DNA of 64,000 nt from Rhizomys pruinosus. Taxonomy: Eukaryota; Chordata; Mammalia; Rodentia; Spalacidae. The position numbers and the translations under genes are program-made. The DNA is taken from the NCBI GenBank assembly GCA_009823505.1, contig VZQC01005680.1, positions 6,016,866 through 6,080,865 on the forward strand, read 5' to 3'. Positions 45,838 to 57,607 of this stretch are shown here, in pieces (within the stretch, counting starts at the first letter, position 1; each line of letters starts with the position of its first letter). The notes below the pieces were generated by a model, which saw nothing but the letters and a program-made list of their open reading frames with translations, had not been told where the DNA came from and ran no database searches.

Positions 45838-46262
45838 AAGGGTCTAGTGAGATAGTTCAGTTGGTAAAGTCCCTGCATGTAAGCCTGATGACCTGACATC
45901 AATACCTGGAACCCACATAAAAGTGAAAGGAGGGCTGGAGAGATGGCCCAGCGGTTAAGAGCGCCGACCGCTCTTACAGAGGACCCAGGTTCGATCCCCA
46001 GCACCCACATGGCGGCCGAGAACCTTCTGAAGCTCCAGTTCCAGGGGAATCCGAGACCCTCTTCTGACCTCTGCGGCGTTGCACGACACAGGTGCACAGA
46101 CTTGCATGCAGACAGTACATTCATACACATACAGAAATAAATAAAAATTAATAAAACAAATTAAAAAAAAGTGAAAGGAGAAAGCCTGGTCCATAAAATT
46201 GTCCTCTGACCTCCCCCATGTACATCATACACATCCCAAAACAAAAAATAAATTTTAACAAG
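45838..46262 (+). mobile_element. older tRNA-derived SINE, interrupted
   Basis: Left part 'gggtctagtgagatagttca' to 'gacctgacatcaatacctgg', right part 'gaaagcctggtccataaaat' to 'tgtcctctgacctcccccat' and an A-rich tail. This is a different B2/B3-superfamily lineage, split by the younger SINE at 45932-46166. Confidence 0.75.
45932..46166 (+). mobile_element. B2/B3-type SINE (short, but with long-subtype bases)
   Basis: Head 'gggctggagagatggcccag' and B box 'ggttcgatcccc'. It has only one 'ctccagttcc' unit but carries the 'ctgaagct' bases typical of long copies, so it may be a deletion derivative. A target-site duplication 'aaaagtgaaagga' flanks it. Confidence 0.93.
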
Positions 46263-46597
46263 AGTCATTTCTTGTTATAAATAATTTAATTTTATTACAT
46301 TAGCTAATGCAATGATAGAGTTCCGGAAAGCACAATACATTGAGGAATAAATGCTACTAATTGTCTTTAAAATAGAATCTTCTTCCTGTTTGACTCAAGG
46401 TTTTAAGAAGAAAGAATGAGAAAAGTCACCAGTGAAAACAAGCATAACCTATGAAGTGATTCTGAATAGATGCATGTATTCACAATAGCATGAATGGGCT
46501 CTGCAGACATGAAGTTACTGGTTACACACGCTCACCAGCAGGTGAGTTCAAGGTATGACCACTCCCAATAGTTTCTATAAAGCAAACTACACAGGAA
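46263..46597. other. intergenic, no recognised feature
   Basis: Nothing recognised. Confidence 0.5.
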
Positions 46598-46712
46598 TCA
46601 GTCTATTCATCTATCTATCCATTTATCTATCTGCCTATCTCTCTAACACGTACCTATTATCTATTTAGCTATCTTCTGTCTATCTATCTATCTTCTATTT
46701 GTCTTCTGGCTT
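46598..46712. repeat. (TCTA)n imperfect microsatellite
   Basis: Interrupted TCTA/TCTG units over about 115 bp. Confidence 0.9.
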
Positions 46713-47195
46713 TTTTTTTTGCCCATCTACATATTTTTCCACCTTCTAAAGGGAAGCATTATGCATCAGTATAATTCTCGAATCAAACTTTCAATGCACA
46801 TAGATTCCATTTGTGAGCAATGATTTTAGTGTCACGTGAACTGAAATCTACTTTCTTTACAGATATAAATTGTGACTTTGATATTGGTGGGTTTTTTCTG
46901 TGTATTAAACCTCTTTTGCCACCAAAGTAGGAGAGCTTGCAACCAAAATGCAGAAATAATCATATGATAAAATTCACTTATTTAGCTATTCCTACTTATA
47001 TAGACTGGAGATAAATGCTATGTTGTCTATCAAGTGATTTCAAAGATTTATGGACCACTTCTTGACAAGGTCATGAAAGAAATCTTCAGATACTTGAAAT
47101 TGTTAATGTACAGTTGATATTAACCTGAAATAATGAAAAGAGATCGTTAATCAATAATTAGAAACTCATTCAGAAAATCCCCTTCTTATTTTTAA
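46713..47195. other. intergenic, no recognised feature
   Basis: A T-run near 46711 and otherwise unassigned AT-rich DNA. Confidence 0.5.
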
Positions 47196-47409
47196 TTTTT
47201 TATTTATTATTTTATGTGTATGAGTGTTTTGCCTGGATGCGTGTAAGTGCACCTGTGTCATGTAATGCTCAGAGGTTAAGGGCACTGGCTGCTCCTGTAG
47301 AGAACCGGGGTTTGGTTCCCAGCACCCACATTGTGACCCAGAACGTCTATAACTCTGGTTCCAGGGAATCCAACACCCTATTTCGGCCTCTGTGGACACT
47401 GCAGGCACG
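47196..47409. mobile_element. chimeric SINE: inverted tail joined to sense body
   Basis: 47200-47263 is the SINE tail region in antisense ('tgtgtatgagtgttttgcct', 'gtgcacctgtgtcatg'). From about 47266 the SINE continues in sense ('cagaggttaagggcactggc', 'ggtttggttcccagcaccca', 'ggttccagggaatccaacac'). The sense head is missing. Confidence 0.7.
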
Positions 47410-47505
47410 TAATATATATATATATAATATATATTATATATATCTAATAGAGCGATATATAATGAATATATATACTATATATAATATTCATATAACATAC
47501 CATAT
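47410..47505. repeat. AT-rich (TA)n stretch
   Basis: Imperfect TA and ATAT repeats following the SINE tail. Confidence 0.9.
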
Positions 47506-47969
47506 ATAGGATAGTCATAAATGGATCATCCTCCTACATGAATCTCTCTAGATGTTATCATTATCTACCAGACCCCATGACAATAGATCATGCATACATG
47601 ACTATATATCCATAATATATGTATAATATTCAATGATAAGCAAACATTCTAGTATAAAATATAAATCAAACATTTTTTAAGGAATGGAAATCAACAGAAT
47701 AAGAAAAACTGTGAAATGATTCACAAAATGAATCACAGGTTAGACAGCAGCACTAGAGCTTAGCAATTCCGAGACAGTTAGACACTATGGGCTTTTGGAG
47801 GAGGAAGTACTCGCTGAGCAAGAGACCACAGCACACTACAGTGAGAAAAAGTGCAGTTCACTGGAGACATTTGCTACTTGCTCTAGCTATATGAACTTAA
47901 GTGAGTAAGTCTAAACATTTTTACCCACAAGAAAAAAGGAGGGAGGGAAGAAGGGGAAAGGATATGTCT
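47506..47969. other. intergenic, no recognised feature
   Basis: Nothing recognised except a short A/G-rich stretch near 47930. Confidence 0.5.
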
Positions 47970-48045
47970 ATCTTTTTGTGAGACATGGTCTCCCATGTTA
48001 CCTGGTTTGGCCTGGAACTCGGCATGTAGTCCAGGCTGGCCTTGA
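47970..48045 (-). mobile_element. B1 fragment
   Basis: 'tctttttgtgagacatggtc', 'tttggcctggaactcggcat', 'gtccaggctggccttgaatg' is antisense B1. The left third is missing. Confidence 0.75.
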
Positions 48046-48212
48046 ATGTCTATCTTAATAATGCCTAAGTCACAGGGTTTTAATGAGTAATAAATGATGT
48101 CACTAATATTATTTAATATTCTAGAACTTTAGCTTTCAGTATCTGAGGGGTGCTGTGAGACAAGAATTGCGTTCAAGGCTCTTAAATGTTTAGTGTATTA
48201 AACATGACTTTC

Positions 48213-48450
48213 TGCCAGGTGTGGTGAAATGCAACGCCTTTAATCCCTAGCACTATTGGGGGCAGAGGCAGATCTTGTGAGTTCAAGGCCAGCCTGGTCA
48301 GACAAACGTGATTCCGCAGGACAGCTGGGCTATACAGGGAGACACTGTCTCGAAAAGACCCAAAAAAAAAAAAAAAAAAAAAAAAAATAATAATAATAAT
48401 AAAATAAAATAAAATAAAAAAATAAAAATAAATAAATAAATAAATAAAAA
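48213..48450 (+). mobile_element. B1 SINE with long simple-sequence tail
   Basis: 'gccaggtgtggtgaaatgca' to 'gacactgtctcgaaaagacc', then A26, (AAT)n, (AAAAT)n and (AAAT)n up to 48450. Confidence 0.93.
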
Positions 48451-49839
48451 TGCCTTTCTACTTATGGTCTATAACACATAATGTACATTATCCTTGATAA
48501 TTTCTGTTGGAAATTTTCAGAGTTCTCTGCATTGCAAAATCATGCCAACACCTAGTTAACAGCTTATTTCTCTTCACATTAAAGAAAACTACTTTAACCC
48601 ATTAAATCCATGATTACTTATGTAATGTGTGTCAAGCCCTGGCCTTGGCAGTTAGGTTTCTTGAGTATTCTCAGCTAAGGGATAGGGGGAGCCTGTTGGA
48701 AACAGCTTTTGTCATTTTTGTGGGTATCTTTGTTTTTATAATGTAGAGGGTGGGCTAGAGATCAGTTTCAACCAGAAACAGAAAGGATTATGTGAATTTA
48801 TTAATGGCATTTAAATCTTCCTTACTACCACTGACTTGGGTATGTGTCCTGGGCAACAACTGTTTGCTTCCTTGAGCAAATATATTTTTAGGACACTTTC
48901 CTTTGGTTGTTAAACAACCATTTGGAGCTGCATCCTTCATGTTTAAGGCTACAATCATGGATATACCACTTGTGTGGGAAAAAGAAAAACAGGTTTATGA
49001 ATAGAGATTTGTACAGAAGTTTCAGTATTCCTTGTACTGAGGTTATATAATATCCTGCTAGTTTTGGCTGTAATCATAATAAAAACAAAGTGACAGAATG
49101 AAGCCTGTTGAAAAGAATAAGAATATTGTGTCCTTCCAATCTGTAGTTCTTTAAATGTTAGTACTTTTTCAAGAATGAAAAGTTGCCAAAAATATTTTCC
49201 TTTTATCAACCCAATGTAATTGTCAATTTCAGTAATTAGAGCAATTAACTGGCAGCTAATGCAATGAGCCATATTAGAAATCCTTTGTAAAGCAAGTATA
49301 TAACCATTACCACCACCAAAACTTCAGATTTCTTTGCTTATTTATTTTGTGGCCCTGACTGGCTTGGAATTTGTGTGTAGCAATCCATCTGCTAATACCT
49401 TTGGGATTACTGGTATCTACCACCATACCTGGTTTCCGAAACCTAAGATTTAATGGAGAATATTTTCAATGTCTCTCTGGTAAACCTAAGCCATTCTGAA
49501 ATATAAATGGAATTAATGAACATGTAATTGAAATGCTAATCTTCACTTTATGTTGGTTGACGTTATTGGAACAAGTATGAGTCAAATTTTGGAAGCTCCT
49601 AAAAAAGATGCACATACTTTTGAGATTTTTATATAAACTATATGGGACCTGTAGGAATCAGTAACTATGGAATTCTCCTAGACTCAAAAAGACATAGACT
49701 GCTCACGTTTTTGGCATGTGTGACAGTAACAACTCATGAGTCAGCAAGAATGAGGAGAGACTTGCTAGTAATATGCTGCCCAGGCTAGTCTGTATGGTCA
49801 GTGCATTGGAAAGGGTTTAACACGAGAAGAAAATAAGGT
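48451..49839. other. intergenic, mostly unassigned
   Basis: A degenerate antisense B1 is likely at 49340-49433 ('ggccctgactggcttggaat', 'tttgggattactggtatcta'). No gene is supported. The 105-codon minus-strand open frame at 48955-49272 has no recognised family. Confidence 0.4.
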
Positions 49840-49992
49840 TTGGCAGGGCGTGGTGGTCCATGCTTTTAATTCCAGCACTCGGGAGACAGAGGCAGACAGA
49901 TCTGTGTGAGTTCAAGGCCAGCTTTGTCTACACAGTGAGTTCCAGGCTGGCAGGGGCTACAAGAAGACCCTGTCTCAGAAAGACCAAAAAAG
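49840..49992 (+). mobile_element. B1 SINE
   Basis: 'ggcagggcgtggtggtccat' to 'accctgtctcagaaagacca', followed by an A-rich tail. Confidence 0.93.
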
Positions 49993-50160
49993 GATAGAGA
50001 CAAGGTTTGTATATGAATACAATTAAATTGCTTAACTACTTTCTCAAATACAGTTAAGAACAAAAAGCTGTGTTTGAATGACAAAGTCACATCATAAAAG
50101 TGATTCTTGAAGGATGTTATTTTCAGATGCAAGAAAGGAATCTTAATCTTTAAAACATGT

Positions 50161-50600
50161 GGGGCTGGAGAGATGGCTCAGTGTTAAGAGCATTGGCTGC
50201 TCTTGCAGAGGACCTGGGTTGGGTTCCAATCACTCAACTGGCAGCTACAAACCTCTGTCAACTCCATTTCTAGGGGATCTGATGCCCTCTTTAGCTTCTG
50301 GAGTCATTGTATAACACAGACGTTCTTTTTTTTTTTTTTAATTTTTATTTATTTATTTATGTGTATGAATGTACTGTCTGCATGCAGGTTTGTGCACCCG
50401 TGTCGTGCAATGCCGCGGAGGTTGGAAGAGGGCTTCGGATTCCCCTGGAACTGGAGTTAAAGACGGTTCTCAGCCGCCATGTGGGTGCTGGGGATTGAAC
50501 CCGGGTCCTCTGCAAGAGCGTCGGCGCTCTTAACCGCTAGGCCATCGCTCCAGCCCCAACACAGACGTTCTTACAAACATGTAGGCAAAACACATGAAGT
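50161..50600 (+). mobile_element. older B2/B3-type SINE, interrupted
   Basis: Head 'ggggctggagagatggctca' to 'attgtataacacagac', then a younger SINE, then 'acaaacatgtaggcaaaaca' and an A-rich tail from 50574. Confidence 0.88.
50328..50557 (-). mobile_element. B2/B3-type SINE (short subtype) nested in older SINE
   Basis: Well-preserved minus-strand copy with B box 'gggttcaatcccc'. A 15-bp target-site duplication, 'aacacagacgttctt', lies at 50313-50327 and 50558-50572. The duplication shows that the older SINE was already present. Confidence 0.95.
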
Positions 50601-50604
50601 AAAA

Positions 50605-50830
50605 CTAAAAATAAATTTCAATGTATATTTTTATTGAATTTTTGTGCATTTCACACAGCACACCTTAATCATCTTTACGTTCCTTCTCCACGTGTACCCC
50701 CAGATAGCCCCTCCCCACTGCCTTGTTGCTGTCACCCCCACATTTCCTTGCAGGTATTAGAACAGGTTTCTTCAGGCTTCCACTGTACACTGAAGGCCAG
50801 CAGGTCTCCAGGAATCCTCCGGGTCTTCAG
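50605..50830 (-). mobile_element. probable LINE-1 3' UTR fragment
   Basis: 'tttttattgaatttttgtgc', 'atttcacacag' and the C-rich 'cccccagatagcccctcccc' follow the antisense L1 3' end seen at 12812-13000. It is diverged. Confidence 0.45.
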
Positions 50831-51060
50831 TGCTTGATTGGGACTGCTGAGACATCCCACCTTATGGGCTAAAGCAACTGCCAAATTCTCCACCTCTTAG
50901 GTGTAAGATAACCACCAAGACCCTATCATGTAAGCCAACCTAATAAATCAGATATGAAAATAATAAATTCTTTTATTAAATAATAAATTATTTTCATAGA
51001 TAGACAACCCTAACAGAATGTGTGCATGTGTGCTTAATATGCCACATATGTTTCAGTTTT

Positions 51061-51284
51061 AAAATTCATTATTTTTATTTTATGTGTATGAGTGTTTTGC
51101 CTTACAGGTATGTGAGTGCACCACATGGATACAGTACCCACAGAGGCCAGAAGGGGGTGTTGGATTCCCTGGAACTGGGGGTACAGACAGTTTTTAGCCA
51201 ACATGTAAGTGCTGGGAATTGAGCTTTGGTCCTCTGCAAGAGCAGCCAGTGATCTCAGTTGCTGAATGATCTCTCTGTAGTCAC
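51061..51284 (-). mobile_element. older B2/B3-type SINE
   Basis: Minus-strand head 'gactacagagagatcattca', box B region 'aaagctcaattcccagcact', A-rich tail at 51061-51085 on the plus strand as T/A-rich sequence. Confidence 0.85.
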
Positions 51285-51344
51285 CTCCTTGTTCCTTAAG
51301 GACAATAGTGCTTTGCTTACTAAAAGTTAACAGCCTTCTTTGGG

Positions 51345-51690
51345 CTTTCTGCCATGATAAAGCAGCATGACAAAAGCAACTTAAAGGAGAAAGGGTTGAT
51401 TTGGGCCCAAAGTTCCAGGACAGGATAGTCAGTCCAGGGAGGAAGAGCAGACAGCAGGAGCTGAAGCGTCTGGCCACTCTGCCTCAGGCAGGGAATAATG
51501 AGTGCTTATGGTCAGCACACTGTCTCTGTTTTACACATTCCAGGATCTCCGGCCAGGGAAAGGGACCACCCACAGTGCATGGCGTGGCTCTTTCCACTTC
51601 AGTTTCCCACAGGCTTCCCTGGACCCATCTCCCAGGAGATCTGAGATCTCATCAAGTTGACAATTGACATTAACTGCCACAACTCCAACC
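51345..51690 (-). repeat. rodent interspersed repeat (same family as 39209-39567)
   Basis: On the minus strand 'ggcagttaatgtcaattgtc' and 'aacttgatgag' begin it, 'cactgtgggtggtcccttt' is internal, and 'gttgcttttgtcatgctgct' is near the end. Confidence 0.6.
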
Positions 51691-52700
51691 CTTGTCAACT
51701 TGACACCCAAAGATGTCACAATAAAGTATAACCTTCTACCTCTTGATGGTAAGATCCTATTTCTAAAGATACTGCCTGGATTGTAGAAGAAACATGGAGA
51801 AATCAAGTGGGAACTGAGCTTGAAGCATCATTTCTACCTCCTGGTTCTCACAGTGCTGGAAGGTGCTATACATGCTACCCGGACAGAAAAGTAACTATCA
51901 GTCTTATCCAGATGTGAATCCTGAGAGCAACAATAGCAACTGGCCTGGCAAGATATATACACTGGTGCAATCAAGGCATGAATGTTATGGGAGAAACCAA
52001 CCACTTTCTGCTTGGATTTAAGGCCTGTCTCACAGGATGAGTGAGACTGGCACTGTTACCTGTGTCTAGACAATTGCTAGAGGAGATCCTATCACCATTG
52101 TTCTGCTAAGTGGACCTAGAATTACACTAGCTCCTAATGGATTATCATTATACCCTTTCAGAGGCTTCTTTTTGCAGAAGTGACATCAATACCAAGACCC
52201 TAAATGCAGTATCTATAGCATGGTCTCTGCCCCCGAGGCTTAGGGATCTCCCTGGAAGAAGGGGCAGAAAGAATGCAAGAGCCAGAGGCAGTGGGTGAAT
52301 ACAAAGAAACAGTGTTTTCCAGACATGACAAAGCAGGGACACTTAAGAATTCGCGATGGTCATGACAGGGTGCATAAGACCTGCTCAAACTCAAGCCACA
52401 ACATGGATGTGAGAAGGGAGCATGAAGCCCATCTCTGCCCAAGGACCCACTGCTAATCGATACCCACTGAGAGTGGGCATTCAGGTTTCTTGAAGGGTGT
52501 GAGTTTTGGTAGGGGATGGGCCCACACCCAAAGTATCTGGGCAATACAAATTGGACTCAATTGGCTTTTAAAAATTGAGGACAGGAAGTTGGGTGTAGGG
52601 GGGTGGGGGCGGATTTGACAGGAGACAGGAGAGGGAGTGGAAACGATGGAAATACCCTGATGATGTTCTCAAAGAGTTCATAAAATACTGTTAACAATAC
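51691..52700 (+). mobile_element. probable LINE-1 3' region (Lx-like)
   Basis: 'cccgaggcttagggatctcc', 'ggaagaaggggcagaaagaa' and 'tgcaagagccagagg' match the rodent L1 3' UTR motif also seen at 7325-8098. 'tgggaggg'-type G-rich sequence follows at about 52590-52640. The 5' boundary against the preceding repeat is uncertain. Confidence 0.5.
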
Positions 52701-54052
52701 AAACAGGGTGATGTAACCCAGTGACTCCAATGACCGCAGGAGCATGGCCTCTGCGGCCTCTGCCTCAGTGGTCTCGCCCTTATACATCGTTTCATTCTTG
52801 TGTCTAGTGATTATGCTGGTGTTGGGTTTTTCTCTCCCATGTTTTCTTGGCGTGGCCCGTCGTTCTTGTCTTTTCCTCAGCTCATTAGCATTGGTTCTTA
52901 TTTGTATTTTCATTTTCCCCCCAGAATGTTCTTAACTTCAGTTCCTGACTCCACCCTCTACAGCCTTGCTCCCTCAGCATCCTCCGACCCTGCTGGAAGT
53001 CAACTTGAGCGCTCATGTTGCACGTGAACTCCACATATAGTACAGCAGTGACTTCAGGCATTTGCTGCAGGCGTTGGGTCCACAGTTCTTGATTCCTACG
53101 TGACACCATTTGTGAGTCAGATGCATGGACCCTCTGCTGTTGATGATGGAAGTCTAGTAGGAGAACTGGGGATCAAGCAGACTGACAATCATTATTCTGA
53201 TAGTCAAAAGTAAAGTGTGCCACAACCATACAGATTTGGGACATCCAGGAATAGTTATGCAGGAGCAAATTCTTTTAGGGTTCACTGTCCCCCTTTAAGG
53301 ATTCATCCTTTCTTATACTCCTGTGCCAAGCCTTAGTTATTTGGGCCTGCCCTTTCTGATTAAATCTTGTAAATGGATTTCTTTGGGCAGTTTTAAACAA
53401 TAAAAGCCTCTGAATTAGCAGATTTAGTGAAAAGCTACTTAGAATAAACATTTGCTGCATCCAGAGGCTGAACGCACAAAAAAACCGAAGTCTTATTCTG
53501 CATTTAGTAACCATGGCAAAATGTCCTTGTAAAATTCTTATTTCTGGTGGGCCCTTTTGAAAGACATCAAGATTTTTCAGAGTGTAGATGGTCTTCAAGG
53601 AAGTTTCTCAAAATTAGCCAGTTACCATTGGATAATATTTTATTTATTAGATGAAAGAATCTTCAAGTTTTCTCTTTGTCATTTCTCTATGAGTAAACTA
53701 AGTCCTCTTGTTAGATACATTATTTAAAGCACAGTGAAGGCAAGGACACATTGTGGTACTTGGCTGATAATGTGGCATTGTTGGTAAGCCAGGAACACTG
53801 AATAGGTAGGTGTCTGGCTCCAGAAAGATGGTGTTCGGAGGCATCAGTGTGAAGCTGATTGCTCTGGGAGAGAAGCAAGGTACTTACCTCAGCTCAGGGT
53901 AGGACAAGGGCTGGAGGCTGTGCATGTGGCTGTCCTCCGACCACAGGGGGTGCTCAAGTAATTTCAAAGTATTATTTAGCTGTTAGCTGGCAGGTTGAAT
54001 GGTACTGAGAAACACCTTTCTAATAAAAGGATCCATCACCAAATTATTATCA
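52701..54052. other. intergenic, no recognised feature
   Basis: Open frames occur on both strands (52557-52935, 52885-53109, 53275-53598), but none has a domain or family I can name. A weak CTCF-like core ('ccacagggggtgctc') is at 53941. Confidence 0.4.
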
Positions 54053-54171
54053 CTTTCCTTCTCCTCTCTCCTTCCTTTCTTCCTTCCTTCCTTCCTTCCT
54101 TCCTTCCTTCCTTCCTTCCTTCCTTCCTTCCTTCCTTCCTTCCTTCCTTCCCTCCCTCCCTCCCTCCTTCC

Positions 54172-54243
<72 letters not shown>

Positions 54244-54249
54244 TTCTTT

Positions 54250-54313
<64 letters not shown>

Positions 54314-54326
54314 TCACTCTCTTTCT

Positions 54327-54377
<51 letters not shown>

Positions 54378-54582
54378 CTTTCTTTCTCCTCTCCCCCTCT
54401 CTCCTCCCCCCTCCCATCTCCCCTCTCCCCTCTGCCCTCTCCCCTCTCCCCTCTACCCCCTGCCCCTCCCCTCTGCCCTCTCCCCTCCCCCTCCCCCTCC
54501 CCTCTTCCCTCTCCCCCTCCCCTTCCCATCTCCCCTCTCCCCTCTACCCTCTCCCATCTCCCCTCTCCCCTCTGCCCTCTCT
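54053..54582. repeat. long polypyrimidine tract, (CCTT)n-(CTTT)n-(CCCCTCT)n
   Basis: About 530 bp of nearly pure pyrimidine on the plus strand, in three blocks: CCTT units at 54070-54150, CTTT units at 54173-54385 with a few interruptions, and CCCCTCT-type units to 54582. The overlapping 'open frames' on both strands are artefacts of the repeat. Confidence 0.98.
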
Positions 54583-54599
54583 GCAACTTGGTCTAAAGT

Positions 54600-54714
54600 A
54601 GTACAGGATGGTCTGGAATTTGCTATCCTACCCTAGGCTGGCCTTGAACTTCCAGATTTCTCTTCCTTTACCTCCAAGGTGACGGGATGTCTGTATGAGC
54701 CACCACATCCAGGC
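54600..54714 (-). mobile_element. B1 fragment after the pyrimidine tract
   Basis: 'acaggatggtctggaatttg', 'ctaggctggccttgaacttc', 'gtatgagccaccacatccag' is antisense B1. On the minus strand its 3' end points toward the pyrimidine tract, so the purine strand of the tract may be its expanded tail. Confidence 0.75.
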
Positions 54715-54802
54715 ACTCCTCTCCTTGTACATGCTAAGGGAGTTACAGACTTACCTCTAAGTTTCATGAACCTCTGAATTTCTGATTAAGAATGATCATC
54801 TT

Positions 54803-55007
54803 TTTTATTATTTTTATTTTATATGTATGGATGTACTGCCTGCCTGTATGTAAGTGCACCCATGTCGTACATTGTCTGAGGAGGTCAGAAGAGGGCATCA
54901 GATCCCTGGAACTGGAGTTACAGACAGTTGTTAGCTGCCATGTCAATCTTGGGAACTCTCTGCAAGAGCAGCCAGTGGTCTTAACCACTGAGTCATCTTT
55001 CCAGTCC
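54803..55007 (-). mobile_element. older B2/B3-type SINE
   Basis: Minus-strand head 'ggactggaaagatgactcag', A-rich tail. The B-box region is damaged by a deletion near 54945. Confidence 0.82.
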
Positions 55008-56484
55008 AGTGGATGATGATCTTTACAAAGAATATCAAGGCTTTCTCCTTCCTCCACCTCTCCATGAGCATCATTCATTCACAGTAGTCGATGGTGCTGC
55101 GTTATCAGTGAGTTTCTGTGTCTTTCCTGCTTTCATATTTTATGCTGTGATAATAAACTGAAGCCAAGTTTCACACTTAACTGTAAGAAACCTGAACACA
55201 AGGAATATATTCTTCATGCTTTCTGATTTTTTCCTCTACTTCTTCTCTTCAAGATGTATGTAGCAATGCAATTTTTGCAAATCCTAGCTCAGTTTGGTGA
55301 TCCTATTTCTTACAATGTTACTAGATTTCTTGCTTTTTATGTAGTTTTCAAACAAAAAAGTCTAAAGTAGCAGAAAAATCAAGCCAGTGTTGCTTTTCTA
55401 ATCTTTATTGAACTTCGGTGAACTTAGTTTAATTCATTTCACAAAGAAGCTTGTCCTGGTCCAGCTAAAATGCAAATGCTCCTCTCTCCTCAAAGTCTGT
55501 TAGCCACACCCTTTCCTTCTCCCAAAGACGGACACCTGCCAGCTTTCACTTTGGCTAGGGGAAAGCCAGCCTCTCCACGGAGGGGGGTGGGGGGGAGGTC
55601 ACAGATGGACGGGAGAATCTCCTAGTGAGGAGGACCACAGAGCAGCCACAGGGAGCAGTGGTGTTCGCAGTGCGCTTGCCTAGAACTGGGGACTATCAGG
55701 AGTGTGACCCCATCATTCCCTACATGGAGCACAAGAGCAGCCTGAGCAAACTCTAGCCAAATTCCTGACCCAAAGCATCCTGAAAAATAACCCATTGCTT
55801 TTTTGTGTGTGATTAGGTGTTTAGATTGACTTGTTACATAGCAACAGCTAGCTGAGATACTATTAAAGAAAAGAAGATCCAGTTGTGATTACAAGGTACC
55901 TGAGATGAGTTGGGTGACTTTGTGTCTTCAGAGTCTAGACTCATCAGGCTGTTTCCTCACCAAGTAGCCTATTGTCAGAGCTAATGACCTTGACCTATCC
56001 CATTATTATCCATACTAAACCAAGATTTTCAAAATGATTTGAATTATGTTCATATGCATAGATGAAAGAATTTTGCATTTCAAATGTTTCTTTGAACAGA
56101 AGACGAAAACATTTACTTGACAACAGGTTTTCCTATCTGTCCATACACAATTCCCCCAGAAAGGTGTTATTTTATTAAAATACTGGGTTTAATGCTTCCA
56201 GACATTTATTCATGATGTGTTTTAATTGTGCTACTATTTGCAATGTTTTAGAATAGATTTTAACAGGGATAATTTTCCAATTATCTTAACATTGGAAAGT
56301 TGGTGATTTATAAGATTGAGGAGACAGTAATCTTCACTCATAAAGGTAACTTTAAACAGTAAGGATTTGTGAGCCTGGCTGTCAGTTATCTGAGTATCCA
56401 GCTGACTAGATCCACTTCGTGTGGCTCAGATCCAAATGGTCATCATTTTCATCAGAGAAGGCTGGCCCTCACAGAATAATTTTT
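55008..56484. other. intergenic, no recognised feature
   Basis: G-rich stretch at 55580-55599, otherwise nothing recognised. Confidence 0.45.
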
Positions 56485-56602
56485 CCTTACAAGGTATCAC
56501 TATGTAGCTCTAGCTGGCCTGGAACTCAATATATAGACCAGGCTAGCCCACAAAGCTCCACCTGCTTCTGCCTGTTAAGTGCTATGATACCATGCCCAAC
56601 AG
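56485..56602 (-). mobile_element. diverged B1 SINE
   Basis: 'aaggtatcactatgtagctc', 'gctggcctggaactcaatat', 'agaccaggctagcccacaaa', 'ctatgataccatgcccaac' is antisense B1. Confidence 0.75.
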
Positions 56603-57405
56603 AGAACACATTTTATTCCTTTAGTCGCAATGGCATTGTGTTTCACTACTTCCCAACAGTGAGTTTATTTTAAGCTGTGCCTTCTTAAAGCAGGCCACGT
56701 GGTTACTGATTAAACAGCTGTCCACAGAGGTTGAGTGATGATAGCACTGTATTCTTCTCAATTTTCTAAGGACAGTTTCTAGTTGAGAGTAGAGAAACTT
56801 CGGAGGCACCGACTTCCCTGAGTTGTGCAGCTGTTGAGCCCAGCAGACAAATGTTCAGTGGACGGAACGGCAGCCAGAAGAAATGCTCAGTTCAATTTTT
56901 TTTTCCCATTTTCTGTCTGAGTTGAAGTAGGACTTGCCAGGCAAAGGAATGGAATTTGGCCTCCTGTTAATAGCATGCCAGCTTCCAGGAAGACCTGGTT
57001 GCTCAAAGCATGTTTCTTCCTTCTGTTCAATTCCTTTTTACTTTTTGTTTGTTTTGGTCTTTTCTCATTAGCTTTTTCTTATCCTATTTTGTAAATAAAT
57101 GCTTCTGAAATAATGGATAATGACAATTTCACTCACAAACTGAGGTCTTCTCTACTTTGGGGAAGTGGTGACATTTGAGAAATGACAGGAACTGGATGAA
57201 TTTAGTACAGTTCCTACTTGGTCCTTCCCCTCTGCTGATTTTGATGCGTCATCTTTCTGATCTAGCACAGTGTGCATTGCTTGGGAAACATTCAGATACT
57301 GTTGGATGAATGACTGACGTGATGAATAATTTCTTTGATTTTTAGCAAATCATAAGGTCACCTATATTATTTACTTAAATGAACTTTAATACTTATATAC
57401 TTAAA
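56603..57405. other. intergenic, no recognised feature
   Basis: Nothing recognised. Confidence 0.5.
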
Positions 57406-57607
57406 ATTTTTGGTTTATTTATTTTATGTGTATGAGCGTGTTGCTGACATGTATGTAAGTGCACCTATACATGCAATGCCTGCAGAGGCTAGAAGAGAGA
57501 GTAGAATGCTCTGGAACTGGTGAGCTGCAATGTGGGTCCTGGGAATTGTGCCCAGGTCCTGTGGGAAGAGATGGTGCTCTGAACTACTGTGCTGTCTCTC
57601 CAGCCCC
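57406..57607 (-). mobile_element. older B2/B3-type SINE
   Basis: Minus-strand head 'ggggctggagagacagcaca', diverged box B, A-rich tail. Confidence 0.82.

Noticed and set aside
52557..53109. Open frames on both strands, including a charged N-terminus on the minus strand and a hydrophobic segment on the plus strand
   Set aside because: They overlap in antisense, follow an L1 3' region and match no family I can name. I keep them as unassigned rather than call a gene.
53935..53960. CTCF-like core 'ccacagggggtgctc'
   Set aside because: It is one base short of the usual spacing in the left half and fits the consensus much less well than the site at 60498.
53983..54636. Open frames of up to 213 codons in the pyrimidine/purine tract
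   Set aside because: They are low-complexity translations of CCTT, CTTT and CCCCTCT repeats.
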